NCBI GenBank assembly: GCA_945873125.1
Contig: CAMCBV010000002.1
Coordinates: 53,043-117,042 of the forward strand
DNA from: Prosthecobacter debontii
GTDB lineage: Bacteria > Verrucomicrobiota > Verrucomicrobiia > Verrucomicrobiales > Akkermansiaceae
Direction of reading: 5' to 3'
Length of the DNA: 64,000 nt
A program made the position numbers and the translations under genes. Position 1 is the first letter of the stretch. The number at the start of each line of letters is the position of its first letter. Positions 27,980-38,417 of this stretch are shown piece by piece. Under the pieces are notes generated by a model, which was not told the origin of the DNA, searched no databases, and was given only the letters and a program-made list of their open reading frames with translations.

Positions 27980-30172
27980 TCACTCTTGGATAGGAGTGGC
28001 GCGAGGAATCACTTGACCCTCACGATCGGTTTCTTGGGTAATGGTTGGTTTTGGAGAAATGACAGGAGTTGATGTTGTTGGAGTGGTTGTGGGTAAAATA
28101 TCACCGATTTCGTTACCGGTTTCGCCGAGGTCGTCGCCAGGAGCTTTGGATGGTTTGGAATTTGAAGCGGGTGCTTCCGTTGCTTGAATGGCGGCAAGAA
28201 CGTCTTTGACGGGTTCTATGGCTTCAATTCTTTCAAGGTGTCCGGCATATTCGGTCTGGGGTTTGAGAGGGAGGCGCATGCCTTCTTCCTGGGCGAAAAT
28301 GCCGCTATAGACCATGTTAACCAGCGGACCGCAGACGCCGCCACCCGAGCCGGCGGACTGCGCCATGATCACGACCGCATAACGCGGTTGGTCAAAAGGC
28401 GCGAAGGACATAACCCATGAATTGTTAGATTTCTGGCCATTGTCCACCGTTTGGGCGGTTCCTGTTTTGGCGGCGATTTCGTATTTCGCCATCCGAACTT
28501 TTCCTGCCGTACCACCCGCTTCATTGACCGCTTTCCACATGCCCAGACGGATCAGTGCCAGATCGCTCTCCTTGATGCCGGATGTGAGCAGATCGACCTC
28601 AAGTTTTGGAAAATCAGAAATCCGTACCATGCCATTTTCAGCGACGACTTTTTTGACAATACGGGGTTGGTAATATTTTCCTCCGTTGGCGATAGGGGCC
28701 AGCATAGCGGCGAGTTGCAATGGACTTGCCATGGTGTCCCCTTGTCCGATGGATAACATGGCGGTCAGCGCGGGAGTCATGACCGCTCCGGGCACGGCGG
28801 CGCGCCATGCACGGGAGCCGGGTAGAATGCCGGGATCTTCATTGGGAAGTTCGATGCCTGTCTTTTTGCCAAGTCCGACTAGGGAAAAACCATCCACCAT
28901 AGCCTTCCATCCAATGGCATTGGCAAGCTTGTTGAAGTAGGGGTTGCAGGATTGTTGCAGTGCGCGGGGCAGAGTGAGGCTGCCGTGGCGGCCACGGCTT
29001 TTGTTCCAAAGCCAGCAGCCGATATTGTGGTTTCCGTAAGGCACGAAACCTTCACAGCTGAAAGAACGAGTGGCCATGCCGTTCATTGCACCTGCAATCG
29101 CCGTTGGCACCTTCATGGTTGAGCCTGGAGTGAATGAGGTGATCGTGCGGTTGGTGAAGGGGGAGAGCTGTGGTTTTGTTGTGTAGCTTTTGAATTTCTC
29201 ACTCGAAATGGACGGAATGAAGGCATTCGGATCGTAATCCGGCACAGAGGCCATGGCGATGACCTCGCCTGTGCGGACATCCAATACGATTCCTGCGGCC
29301 CGTCCGGCCCTGCGCAAGGTGTTTTCCAGAAGGTATTGGATACGCGCATCGATGGTGAGTTGAACCTTTGCTCCAATGCCCGGTTTGGTATAATCAAGCA
29401 TCCCAACGGTGCGGCCTTTTTCATCCTTGAGAACGGTTTTGATCCCCTCGGGTCCGCGGAGGTATGAGTCCATGGTCGCCTCGACTCCGGCGATTCCCTT
29501 TTCATCGCCAATGAAGTGGTTGTAGGCACGTTTGTCAGCAGATGTGATATCGCCCTTTTCCCATTGTTTCAAATAACCCAGAACATGTGAGGCGAGTGTG
29601 CCATAGGGGTATTGACGTTGCGGACTGATGCTCAGCGTGAGTCCTGGAAATTCGAGGTTTCTCTCCGCAATGCGCGCAAACTCCTCGTAGGTTAGATCCG
29701 AGCGGTAAGTGAAAGGAACCAGACCTCGATGGGTGAGGTAATGGGTGCGCAGGGCCGAAGCATTGTAGTTTTTGGCGAGGCTGAGTTGTTGCAGCGGGAC
29801 AATCGTTGATTCATTGACGATCTTTACAATATCCTTGTCTTTCGTTTTTCGCGGTAGCCCGGCTTCGTTAGTCAGGCGTTGGATGGTTGGGATGCCATCG
29901 TATTGCAAATGATAAGCGTTGACGATTTCGTCGAGGTTCAGGGTTGCGACATAGTTTCGAAGATTGCGTGCAAGCGGAATCCCATTGCGATCGGTGATTT
30001 CGCCACGTATCCCGGGTTCGCGGATCGTGACGGTTCGGTTGCCGGGAACGAGTGCTTGGAATTCGTTTTTTCGGTTGATTTGAAATTCATGAAGCCTAGA
30101 CAGCAAAGTCCCGAAACCGACCAATATGAGGGCGGTTAGGAAGTACAGTCTGAACTTGTATTTGGGTTCCAT
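27980..30172 (-). CDS. mrdA: Penicillin-binding protein 2 (transpeptidase)
   Basis: Cross-links peptidoglycan during cell elongation. 730 residues: one N-terminal membrane helix (about 8-26, FLTALILVGFGTLLSRL), a PBP dimerisation domain (GEITDRNGIPLARNL, YPYGTLASHVLGYL) and a transpeptidase domain. Active-site motifs are SxxK in FTPGSTMKVPTAIAG, SxN in LQQSCNPYFNKLA and KTG in EIAAKTGTAQTV. A Pro/Thr/Ser-rich, probably disordered C-terminal tail of about 90 residues (from about 640) is longer than usual. It is directly downstream of mreD (6 bases). Confidence 0.94.
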   Translation of the reverse strand: MEPKYKFRLYFLTALILVGFGTLLSRLHEFQINRKNEFQALVPGNRTVTIREPGIRGEITDRNGIPLARNLRNYVATLNLDEIVNAYHLQYDGIPTIQRLTNEAGLPRKTKDKDIVKIVNESTIVPLQQLSLAKNYNASALRTHYLTHRGLVPFTYRSDLTYEEFARIAERNLEFPGLTLSISPQRQYPYGTLASHVLGYLKQWEKGDITSADKRAYNHFIGDEKGIAGVEATMDSYLRGPEGIKTVLKDEKGRTVGMLDYTKPGIGAKVQLTIDARIQYLLENTLRRAGRAAGIVLDVRTGEVIAMASVPDYDPNAFIPSISSEKFKSYTTKPQLSPFTNRTITSFTPGSTMKVPTAIAGAMNGMATRSFSCEGFVPYGNHNIGCWLWNKSRGRHGSLTLPRALQQSCNPYFNKLANAIGWKAMVDGFSLVGLGKKTGIELPNEDPGILPGSRAWRAAVPGAVMTPALTAMLSIGQGDTMASPLQLAAMLAPIANGGKYYQPRIVKKVVAENGMVRISDFPKLEVDLLTSGIKESDLALIRLGMWKAVNEAGGTAGKVRMAKYEIAAKTGTAQTVDNGQKSNNSWVMSFAPFDQPRYAVVIMAQSAGSGGGVCGPLVNMVYSGIFAQEEGMRLPLKPQTEYAGHLERIEAIEPVKDVLAAIQATEAPASNSKPSKAPGDDLGETGNEIGDILPTTTPTTSTPVISPKPTITQETDREGQVIPRATPIQE

Positions 30173-30178
30173 GCGGTA

Positions 30179-30757
30179 TTACCGGCGTTTTGAATTTCTT
30201 GCCTCAGGATGGAGGGGGTAATCAAAAAGATTGGCGATTTGGTAGAGTATCCAGAAAATGACAGGCGACACGCACATGGTGAGAACGGAAGTGTAGAAGA
30301 TCAGTCTCAAGATGGATCGCGAAATGGTGAATTCACCCCTGATGAAGGAGATCAAAATGAACTCGGCTGCCAGATAAAGGAAAACGGCGATGCCAGAGAG
30401 GATTGCCGAGAAGTGCCATTTGCCTTGGCGGAAAATTGGATTGAGACCCTGCATGAGGAATCCCGCGACTCCGAAAAGCAAAATCGAGTAACCAAAACGC
30501 AGAGACTCGACGGGTTGAGCATAGACTTCAGGATCCGCGATGATGGGAGAGAGGTAGCAATGGGCATCCCATAAAATGCCGCCGAGAAATGCCAACAAAA
30601 GCATGGTGGGTGTGGTCACGGTCACCGCACAGCAGAGAAACACGAGCTGCACGACCAGAATGCGTGCATGGCTAAGCCCAGTGAACGCGGGCACAAACTG
30701 CTGCACCAGAAAGGCGATGAGCAGAAGGACTACAGTGCTGAGATTGTAACGAAGCAA
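30179..30757 (-). CDS. mreD: Rod-shape protein MreD-like integral membrane protein
   Basis: 192 residues with about five membrane helices: 8-24 (VVLLLIAFLVQQF), 33-58, 95-112 (SILLFGVAGFLMQGL), 120-142 and 155-180. MreD is poorly conserved; the call rests on its size, its helices and its place between mreC and the PBP2 gene. It spans 11 bases from mreC and 6 bases from PBP2. It belongs to the elongasome membrane complex. Confidence 0.8.
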   Translation of the reverse strand: MLRYNLSTVVLLLIAFLVQQFVPAFTGLSHARILVVQLVFLCCAVTVTTPTMLLLAFLGGILWDAHCYLSPIIADPEVYAQPVESLRFGYSILLFGVAGFLMQGLNPIFRQGKWHFSAILSGIAVFLYLAAEFILISFIRGEFTISRSILRLIFYTSVLTMCVSPVIFWILYQIANLFDYPLHPEARNSKRR

Positions 30758-30768
30758 GCGGTTGAGGT

Positions 30769-31575
30769 TTACGGGGTTTCTGAAAGGACGACGAATACGG
30801 TTCCCAAGTCGCTGAAGTTCACGGCAGGTGCGACGAGGGCTTCCGAGTCGATCGGGCCTTTTTCAACCGAGAGTATCGTTCCAACAAGGATGTTGGGTTG
30901 AAAAATGCCACCACGACCTGTGGTAAAGACTCGCTGACCGGCTTTTAGCGAGGCTTCTTTGGAGAGAAAGCGAAGACGAAGAGTTGGGTTATTATCAAAT
31001 TTGCCGCGCTGACCGCTGAGGATGCCGACTTCGGGTGTGCCTTCCACGCGAACCGAGACTTGGCATTTTTCATCGGTGATGAGAAGTACGGATGAGCGAT
31101 GGGCGAACGGGCGGTCAATGATCCCGACGAGGCCCTCATTGGAGAGAACGGAGAGTTGAATTCCGATCTTGCGGTCTTCGCCGGCATCGATGTCCATGGT
31201 CTGCCACCAAGTGGTTGGATGACGGCGAATGATCTGTGCTGCGACAACATCGAAGTTGGTGGCTTTTTTGAAATCCAAAGCGTGGCGCAATTCCTTGTTC
31301 TCGCGTTTGAGCGCTGCGAACTGGGATTCGATAATACGAAGTCTTCCGATCTCGCCGTTGATGGCATTGAGTTTGGTTTCCAAAGATTTGGAATTCTCCG
31401 TTTCATCCAGGAATTTGCGCGCTTTCGTTTCCATCGCCGATCCAGCTGTTAGAGTCGGATTGATGATTTTGAAATAAGCAACCTGAATATCCCTGACAAA
31501 TCTCTCGCTCCTTGTTAGAGCCCAGGTTGCTCCAGCAAGAAAGAGAAGCAGTGCGAGAAGGTTAAGCGGTTTCAT
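30769..31575 (-). CDS. mreC: Rod-shape protein MreC
   Basis: Links MreB filaments to periplasmic wall enzymes. 268 residues: a short cytosolic start and membrane helix (about 4-20), a coiled coil (about 55-100, SLETKLNAINGEIGRLRIIE onward), then the periplasmic beta domain with IIRRHPTTWWQTMDIDAGED, SNEGLVGIIDRPF and PNILVGTILSVEKGP. It is 49 bases downstream of mreB. Confidence 0.9.
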   Translation of the reverse strand: MKPLNLLALLLFLAGATWALTRSERFVRDIQVAYFKIINPTLTAGSAMETKARKFLDETENSKSLETKLNAINGEIGRLRIIESQFAALKRENKELRHALDFKKATNFDVVAAQIIRRHPTTWWQTMDIDAGEDRKIGIQLSVLSNEGLVGIIDRPFAHRSSVLLITDEKCQVSVRVEGTPEVGILSGQRGKFDNNPTLRLRFLSKEASLKAGQRVFTTGRGGIFQPNILVGTILSVEKGPIDSEALVAPAVNFSDLGTVFVVLSETP

Positions 31576-31624
31576 GACCGGTGGGTCGGAAGCTGCAAGG
31601 GTTGGAAAAACACAAGCCGGTGGC

Positions 31625-32653
<1,029 letters not shown>

Positions 32654-32903
32654 AAGTTTATTAAAAAGATAAAGTTTTGAAATTCAGAGAGTTAATTTGA
32701 AAAAAGCTGACGCCTGGAATCATTTTAATGCGTTTTCTCGTTTTTATTTTTTAGAAAAACGAGAAAGGCTTCAAATCATAGACTTGGGCGGAGGGGGGCA
32801 AGCATCTGAGGCAAGCGGATGAGCGTCAAGCCGGAAACCTTGTTCCACGTAATTGTTTCCTATGTTCCACGCACAGGTGCAGCTTGAGAGCGTAGGCGGT
32901 CGA
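32654..32903. other. Intergenic region upstream of mreB with a perfect hairpin
   Basis: 250 bases, AT-rich next to mreB, with no supported gene. A perfect 12-bp stem (TTTCTCGTTTTT at 32735-32746, AAAAACGAGAAA at 32756-32767) with a 9-base loop lies about 80-115 bases upstream of the mreB start. It may end the upstream phosphoesterase transcript or act in the mreB leader. Two copies of TGTTCCACG lie near 32840 and 32860. The mreB promoter must be in this stretch but I cannot pick it with confidence. Confidence 0.45.
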
Positions 32904-33626
32904 TTAGCGACCCTCCTCGAGGCGATCGGCCAGCATTTCAGGCAGCCCGGCGGCGACAATTTTTTGTTGGGTTGTCGCCATGTCATACTCGATTCTACGA
33001 AAAACGATAACGCCGCTCTGGCTGTCATAGATCACGTAGCAGGCGCGAGGATCTCCGTCACGGGGTTGGCCAACTGAGCCGGCGTTGATGAAATATTTGT
33101 AGTTCGGCTCGATTTTGATGGAATCCGCGGCAACCTCGCGGACTTTGTCGGATTTTATATAAACTCTGGGAACATGGGTGTGTCCATGAAAGCAGAGTTG
33201 GGTAAATTGATATGAGAAATTGGACATCGCGTCGAAGCGATTGGTGACGTAGTTCCAGTGGAAGGGTTGATCCAAGGTGCTGTGGACGATCGTGTAGTCC
33301 GCCACTTGGCGTACCATACGGAGGCGTTTGAGCCAAAGGCGCTGATCCTCATCGAGTTGTTCCCGAGTCCATTGCAGCGCGTAGGCGGCGATTGGATTCA
33401 TGTTTTCCAGAGAATAGTCCTCCGATGCGTCAGCGTCATGATTTCCTTTAACGGTCGGACAATTCATCTCACGGATGATATTGAGGCAAGCAACGGGATC
33501 CGCGTTGTAACCGACGATATCGCCAAGACAGACGAATTGCGTGACGCCCTGTAGCTTGGCATCGGCCATGACAGCTTCAAGAGCTTCAAGATTTGCGTGG
33601 ATGTCACCGAAAATTGCTGTCCGCAT
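32904..33626 (-). CDS. Calcineurin-like metallophosphoesterase
   Basis: 240 residues. The five metal motifs are present in order: AIFGDIHANLEAL, CLGDIVGYNADP, VKGNHDADA, FHGHTHVPR and NAGSVGQPRDGDP. This pattern is that of the small YfcE/MJ0936-like phosphodiesterases, which hydrolyse phosphodiesters with two metals. The natural substrate cannot be told. It stands alone between ilvA (99 bases away) and mreB. Confidence 0.88.
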   Translation of the reverse strand: MRTAIFGDIHANLEALEAVMADAKLQGVTQFVCLGDIVGYNADPVACLNIIREMNCPTVKGNHDADASEDYSLENMNPIAAYALQWTREQLDEDQRLWLKRLRMVRQVADYTIVHSTLDQPFHWNYVTNRFDAMSNFSYQFTQLCFHGHTHVPRVYIKSDKVREVAADSIKIEPNYKYFINAGSVGQPRDGDPRACYVIYDSQSGVIVFRRIEYDMATTQQKIVAAGLPEMLADRLEEGR

Positions 33627-33725
33627 TACTGAGTGAGGTTGTGAAAAGGGTCGTGAGAGAGATTCGGAGTTTTGTCAGGGTGGTAAGCGCTGTCCAGAGG
33701 AATTGAGCGAATATGGGAACGGTTT

Positions 33726-35288
33726 TCAAATCACGGATCCGGACAAGCGGGCAGAGGTTTCGGTATCGATGGCTTGGCAGAGGCGGTAACCCTCTCCATG
33801 TGGGGGAAGCGACATTAGAAAGGCATCGCGTTCGAAGGAGGACGGAAAATCCAATCCGATCAGGGCGCGACCGATGCGCTCGCCGGACTGACGGTAGTTG
33901 AAGTAACCGAGGTTTTCATTACCGGTGAGTTGTTTGGCGAGGAAGTCGTGAAGTGCGCCGGGCCTTTCGTAGAAATCGAGCCTGAGGAAAGCGGGGTGAG
34001 AGAGTAGATCGCTGCGCAAGGGAATGGCACGGAAATCGACATCGGTCGCTCCGGTGATATCCTGCCAGACGTAGCCGTTTTCATGAAGTTTGGTGATGAC
34101 TGAATCGATGGTTTCGGGTTTATCGGCAGCGAGAGAAAAAACCGGCCAAGCAATTTTTGAATCTATTTTGCCGTATTGGAAATCGGTGATGTCGACTTGT
34201 GAAAAGCACGAGTCTAACAGCCTCAACATCGTTCCAGGGGTTTCCGGAATTTGGACACGAATGGTCCGGTTGAATCGGGATGATGCACCCTCGGATTGGG
34301 CGATGCGCCCGATTTGCAGGAAGTCGATATTGGCCCCACAAAGGATGACGACGACTTTTTTGCCCTTGAGATCGTCTTTTTCCTTGAGTGCGGCGGCAAG
34401 TCCCATGGCACCTGACGGTTCGGAAATCGATCTGAGTCCATCCCATAATGTGCGGATGGCTTTGGTGACCTCAGCGTTACTGACTGTGATGAAGCGGTCG
34501 ATGGAATGTTGGCAAATTTCAAAAGGGAGATTGCCCGGTTGTTTGACGGCAGTGCCATCGCAGAAGAGATCCACCTGATCCAAGCAGACGGGTTTTCCCG
34601 CCTGAACGGATGCGGTCATGGAGGCTTGGCCTTCGCCTTCGACCCCGACGATTTCGATATCGGGCCAGTATGCTTTCAGCCATGTTGAAACGCCTGCGGC
34701 CATGCCACCACCGCCGATTTGGAGGTAGGCTACATCAAAAGGGCCTTTGCCAGAGAGGACGATTTCATCGGCGAGCGTGCCTTGTCCGGCCATGACTTGG
34801 ATATCGTCATAGGCATGAATGAAAGTGGATTGGGTTGAGGCTTCGTCGGCGCGTGCGGCTTTGACGGCATCGTCGTAACTATCGCCGGCGAGGTGGACGG
34901 AAACATATTCCTGGCCGAGTTTGATGACGGCGTCCTGTTTCACTTTCGGGGTGGATTGCGGCATGTAAATTCGCGCGCGAATGCCGAGTTGTTTGGCAGC
35001 AAGCGCAACACCTTGGGCGTGGTTTCCTGCGGAGGCGGTGACGACCCCGCGTTTGGCCTCCAGTTCACTCAGAGTGGCCATGCGGTTGGCCGCGCCGCGC
35101 CATTTATAAGCTTTGACGGGCGAGAGGTCTTCACGTTTCACCCAGAGCTCGAAATTCAGGCCCGGAGCATCGAGTTGTTCGAAAGGTGTTGGCTTGGCAA
35201 AGTGATAAACGCGTTCGCGCGCGAACAGGATTTCCTGCCGGAGTTTCCTGTCGAGGTGCCGGGTGGTATCGTCATCGTCGCGTGTCAT
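33726..35288 (-). CDS. ilvA: Threonine dehydratase, biosynthetic (IlvA type)
   Basis: PLP enzyme converting threonine to 2-oxobutyrate, first step of isoleucine synthesis. 520 residues from the ATG at 35288; a start at 35312 adds 8 hydrophobic residues with no counterpart. Seen: the Lys in SPVKAYKWRGAANRM (Schiff base), TASAGNHAQGVALAA (SAGNHAQG), the phosphate-binding GGGGMAAGVSTWL, and CDGTAVKQPGNLPF. The C-terminal 180 residues hold two ACT-like domains (VQIPETPGTMLRLL and FLRLDFYERPGALHDF), which bind isoleucine for feedback inhibition. Full length for the biosynthetic enzyme. Confidence 0.94.
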   Translation of the reverse strand: MTRDDDDTTRHLDRKLRQEILFARERVYHFAKPTPFEQLDAPGLNFELWVKREDLSPVKAYKWRGAANRMATLSELEAKRGVVTASAGNHAQGVALAAKQLGIRARIYMPQSTPKVKQDAVIKLGQEYVSVHLAGDSYDDAVKAARADEASTQSTFIHAYDDIQVMAGQGTLADEIVLSGKGPFDVAYLQIGGGGMAAGVSTWLKAYWPDIEIVGVEGEGQASMTASVQAGKPVCLDQVDLFCDGTAVKQPGNLPFEICQHSIDRFITVSNAEVTKAIRTLWDGLRSISEPSGAMGLAAALKEKDDLKGKKVVVILCGANIDFLQIGRIAQSEGASSRFNRTIRVQIPETPGTMLRLLDSCFSQVDITDFQYGKIDSKIAWPVFSLAADKPETIDSVITKLHENGYVWQDITGATDVDFRAIPLRSDLLSHPAFLRLDFYERPGALHDFLAKQLTGNENLGYFNYRQSGERIGRALIGLDFPSSFERDAFLMSLPPHGEGYRLCQAIDTETSARLSGSVI

Positions 35289-35398
35289 GAGGAAAATGAA
35301 AGCATGTTTCAAAAAGTCCCGAAAGCATTTCGAAAATGTTTTTCAAACTAGGGTTTGGATCGTGAATGGATTTGGATTAGCTTTTTTTAAATTCCGTG

Positions 35399-35716
35399 AT
35401 GAAAAAGCAATCAACCACTGAGAATCGAGCCAAGCAAGTCGCCGTTGGGGGAGGCTTGATCCTCGCAATCATGTCGGCGGTAATCTGTCTGCTGGCGTTT
35501 TGGCGTTTCATTCCCGGATGGGTGGGGGAAAGCGTGGGATGGGTTGCGGGGTTGATTTCGACACCGTTTTTCTTGGAGGCTTCTTTCATTGTGATGGGGT
35601 TTGGGATGGTCATCTTGCTCAACTCTTGGCGCCGTAAGAAAGAAGGGGACGACTTTGTGGTGTTTGACGCGCAGGGTGTCCGCACGAAAGCGGAGGATTC
35701 CGACAAGGATAGTTGA
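35399..35716 (+). CDS. Small two-span membrane protein
   Basis: 105 residues from the ATG at 35399 with two hydrophobic helices (about 15-38, VAVGGGLILAIMSAVICLLA; about 58-80, ASFIVMGFGMVILL). A basic stretch (SWRRKKEGDD) and an acidic tail follow, ending KAEDSDKDS. I do not recognise a family. It is 3 bases upstream of another membrane gene and the YbjN gene, so the three form an operon. Confidence 0.65.
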   Translation: MKKQSTTENRAKQVAVGGGLILAIMSAVICLLAFWRFIPGWVGESVGWVAGLISTPFFLEASFIVMGFGMVILLNSWRRKKEGDDFVVFDAQGVRTKAEDSDKDS

Positions 35717-35719
35717 GCC

Positions 35720-36187
35720 ATGGTCAGTGAGCCGGAAAAAGAACTCAGATTCACCCGATCCGGGCAGGCAGTTGGATTTGCCGTGCTGGGTGCGATTTGG
35801 ATCGGTGCGGCGGTGACTTTGTTGGCGACGGGGATGTATCGGGGAGATCATCCGGAGCTTCCGCATCCACTATGGGCGCTGCCATGTCTCGGTTTAGCAT
35901 CGGGTTGTTTTTGGCTGACCCGGCATCTGGCGAAACATGCGTATTTGATTTTAACTCCCTTAGGCTTGGAGATTTTTCCGTTTTTCTTCCCATCGAAAAA
36001 CCTGCGACTCGTGCTGTGGCAGGAAATGTTTTCGGTGGAGATCAGTGAAGATGAAAAATGGCTAACCCTACATTTCAACGAGGAAAAGAGCTCGGGGCTG
36101 CATCTTTCCCTCAAACCGATCGATAGAAAGTTTCGGAGCTTGCTTGCCAAGGCCATGCTTGGGCGAGTATCTCGGCGCAACGCATGA
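35720..36187 (+). CDS. Membrane protein with PH-like cytosolic part
   Basis: 155 residues. Two hydrophobic helices come early (about 18-40, VGFAVLGAIWIGAAVTLL; about 52-66, LWALPCLGLASGCFWL). The soluble remainder has the beta-strand pattern LILTPLGLEIFPFFFP, LVLWQEMFSVEIS, KWLTLHFNEE, which resembles the bacterial PH-like/YcxB-like domains attached to two-helix membrane anchors. That comparison is tentative. Its stop overlaps the next start by 4 bases (ATGA). Confidence 0.6.
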   Translation: MVSEPEKELRFTRSGQAVGFAVLGAIWIGAAVTLLATGMYRGDHPELPHPLWALPCLGLASGCFWLTRHLAKHAYLILTPLGLEIFPFFFPSKNLRLVLWQEMFSVEISEDEKWLTLHFNEEKSSGLHLSLKPIDRKFRSLLAKAMLGRVSRRNA

Positions 36188-36699
36188 GACCGCATTCAAG
36201 ACAGATATTATCCGTGGAGGAAGTTTTCGGTAAAAACGGCTGGCATACCGAGTTGGTTGAAGGTCGTGAGGTTTTACGTGCCGGCTTTGAAGCACATCAT
36301 ACCCGGGTGGATCTAGTGGTGCAGGCTTTTCCTGAATTGAATGCGTTAAGCGTGGTCTCCGAGAGCCCGATGTTCGTGGCTGAGCCGCAGATGCCTGCGT
36401 TGCTTGAACTTCTGATGCGAGCCAATAAGCAACTGACGCTTGGCGGCTTTGAATATGATCTCGATCGTGAAATGTTGGTGTTTCGCGTGACCAATCTCTT
36501 CGAACGCGAGAAATATGATGCGGATATCGTCTCCTCCATGGTGCACTGCGCGATTGCCGAGTTGGACCGTATCGTTCCTTACGCATCCATCGTCCGCGGG
36601 ACGCCTGCGGATCTCATCCAAGACCTTGATCTGGAAAGGCTACTCCAACGCGAAGACGTGATTCCTCCGGTTCCCGGCGAGGAAGAGGAGGAGTATTGA
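36184..36699 (+). CDS. YbjN-domain protein
   Basis: 171 residues, soluble. The segment VEEVFGKNGWHTELVEGREVLRAGF, read in parts, with VDLVVQAFPELNALSVVSE, ELLMRANKQLTLGGFEYD and MLVFRVTNLFER fits the YbjN family (type III secretion chaperone-like fold). YbjN proteins are tied to stress and motility regulation in enterobacteria; the bacterial function here is unknown. The C-terminus ends in a run of Glu. It is coupled by overlap to the membrane gene before it. Confidence 0.75.
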   Translation: MRPHSRQILSVEEVFGKNGWHTELVEGREVLRAGFEAHHTRVDLVVQAFPELNALSVVSESPMFVAEPQMPALLELLMRANKQLTLGGFEYDLDREMLVFRVTNLFEREKYDADIVSSMVHCAIAELDRIVPYASIVRGTPADLIQDLDLERLLQREDVIPPVPGEEEEEY

Positions 36700-36701
36700 G
36701 G

Positions 36702-36767
36702 AGTTCTTGGTTCTTGGTTGGTAAAAATATAGCGCGAAGCTTAACCAAGAACTAGGAACCAAGAACT
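36702..36767. repeat. Inverted repeat after the YbjN gene
   Basis: AGTTCTTGGTT at 36702-36712 and AACCAAGAACT at 36757-36767 form perfect 11-bp arms around 44 bases that repeat the same GTTCTTGG / CCAAGAAC words internally. It lies between convergent genes and may end both transcripts, though there is no clean T-run. Confidence 0.6.
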
Positions 36768-36779
36768 TCTAAACTTCAT

Positions 36780-36956
36780 TTACTCCGACTTCATCCAGAG
36801 CGATGCGGTGACGAACCAGATGACTGTCCCTGCGAGAAGCAGTTGATTCATCAGCGAGGAATCGATTGAGCCGTTGAAATTTAGCAGCGGGGGGACGACG
36901 ATGAGTAACAGAGAAGCCCAGCTGACAGGCTTGGCGATGGCGATGAGGGTTTTCAT
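36780..36956 (-). CDS. Small two-span membrane protein (58 residues) next to a permease
   Basis: A short frame from the ATG at 36956 to the TAA at 36780. Two hydrophobic helices are clear: about 10-25 (PVSWASLLLIVVPPLL) and about 37-54 (NQLLLAGTVIWFVTASLW). It begins 4 bases after the permease stop on the same strand. The context suggests an accessory subunit of the transporter, like other small partners of symporters, but no family is recognised. Confidence 0.55.
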   Translation of the reverse strand: MKTLIAIAKPVSWASLLLIVVPPLLNFNGSIDSSLMNQLLLAGTVIWFVTASLWMKSE

Positions 36957-36960
36957 GGGT

Positions 36961-38391
36961 TCAAGCTTGGTTTTTGTTAGAGAACATGAGTTTTCCGAAA
37001 ATCACGTAAAGAATGGCGGAAGCGATCCATGCGGGGATGACGAGATAGGCAGCGAAGACTCCTTTTGAAAGAATCAGCCATAAACCGGGGACGGCGGGAA
37101 TCAGCCATGCGAGTAGCACAGCGAGGTTAAAGGAAGATTTTTTGGCGACAGCCGGGTCTTCAAGAAAACCGAGTCTTTTGGCCAAGTAGTGGTTCACGAA
37201 AATGATCGCGCCCATGGGGCCGAGGATCATGCCATAGGTTCCGACAAATCCGAGAAGCTGGGCGGAGAGATTGGGAAATACCCCCGCGATGGTGGCGACG
37301 ATGCCGGCAAGGATCACCCCGGTGGCGCGATGTTGATTGGGGAATAGGCTTTGGAAGGCGAGGCCGGCGCGGTAGATGGTCGGGTTTGCTGTTGTCCAAC
37401 CGGCGATCACCACGCAGATGATACCCGTCCAGCCGAGTGCGTTCCATGCCAAGAAGCCAGGATCCGCTTGAACTTTTCCAGCGGCGTTCATGGTTGCGCT
37501 TGGCTGGGTTGCGATCACTGCAGCCAGCATCAGAGCGGCACATATCCACGCCATGTAGTGACCTAGGAACATGCCGACGGATGGCGCCCATCCGGCGGAT
37601 TTGGATGCAGAGAAACGGAAGATCGACAGATCTGCCATGCCGAAATGCATGGCGGCGTTGCACAGCCATGCGAATATGACAATTTTCCAGAATCCGAAAC
37701 TTTCCTTCCCATTCGTATTCTGGACGAATGCAACGCCCTCGTTCCAGATGGTTTCGAGGCGCTCAAACGAATGCGCATCCATCTGTGCCAGGGAAACGAC
37801 GCCGCATATGGCAAACACGAGGATCATCCAAGGTGCTGAAATATTAGAGAAATGCGCGACCCGTTGGTAGCCTCCGACGGCGACTGCTGCGATCACAAGG
37901 CCGACAATCATGACGATGGCGGAAAAAGCTGCGCCACTCAGACCGAAAGTCGCTTCCGGAACTTCAAAGCGTATGTCAAACGGCACACCGATGGCCGAAG
38001 CGGAAACCGTGATCATGGCACCTGCGAGGAAACAGAACAGGATGCCGTTGGTGACATTGTAAAATTTCACCATGTTGCCACCGGCGATTTTCTCGAGTTG
38101 ATAGTAAAGCGTGAGCCGGCGGTTCATCGCAATCGGAACTACCAAGTAGCGCCATGTCAAAACCGCGAGGATGTTCCCGAGCAAGAGACCGAACATAAGG
38201 TCCTTCAGGCTGGCACCTGCAGCAAGAAACAGAGGCCCGATCATGAATTCGGTTCCTGCCGCGTGTTCGCCCGCATACATCCCCCAGAAGGATTTGGGTC
38301 CTTTGAGAGCGTTTTTTGGAACCGGTTCGCGTTCGTATTCGCCGCCAATGATTTCTTCTAGGGCTTCCTCTTCAATATGGACGTTTGACAT
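36961..38391 (-). CDS. NCS1-like (purine/cytosine permease family) transporter
   Basis: 476 residues with about 12 membrane helices. The cytosolic N-terminus (to about 45) ends with the GPKSFWGMYAGEHAAGTEF region, and helices run from about 47 to 470. Features such as GPLFLAAGASLKDLMFGLLLGN, read in parts, and AGWTTANPTIYRAGLAFQ resemble the LeuT-fold nucleobase:cation symporter-1 family. However, it is immediately upstream of the 58-residue protein and downstream of rhaA (26 bases), which argues that the substrate may be rhamnose or a related sugar rather than a base. That substrate is inference only. Confidence 0.75.
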   Translation of the reverse strand: MSNVHIEEEALEEIIGGEYEREPVPKNALKGPKSFWGMYAGEHAAGTEFMIGPLFLAAGASLKDLMFGLLLGNILAVLTWRYLVVPIAMNRRLTLYYQLEKIAGGNMVKFYNVTNGILFCFLAGAMITVSASAIGVPFDIRFEVPEATFGLSGAAFSAIVMIVGLVIAAVAVGGYQRVAHFSNISAPWMILVFAICGVVSLAQMDAHSFERLETIWNEGVAFVQNTNGKESFGFWKIVIFAWLCNAAMHFGMADLSIFRFSASKSAGWAPSVGMFLGHYMAWICAALMLAAVIATQPSATMNAAGKVQADPGFLAWNALGWTGIICVVIAGWTTANPTIYRAGLAFQSLFPNQHRATGVILAGIVATIAGVFPNLSAQLLGFVGTYGMILGPMGAIIFVNHYLAKRLGFLEDPAVAKKSSFNLAVLLAWLIPAVPGLWLILSKGVFAAYLVIPAWIASAILYVIFGKLMFSNKNQA

Positions 38392-38417
38392 GGTTTTTTG
38401 GGTTAGGTTTTAAATGC

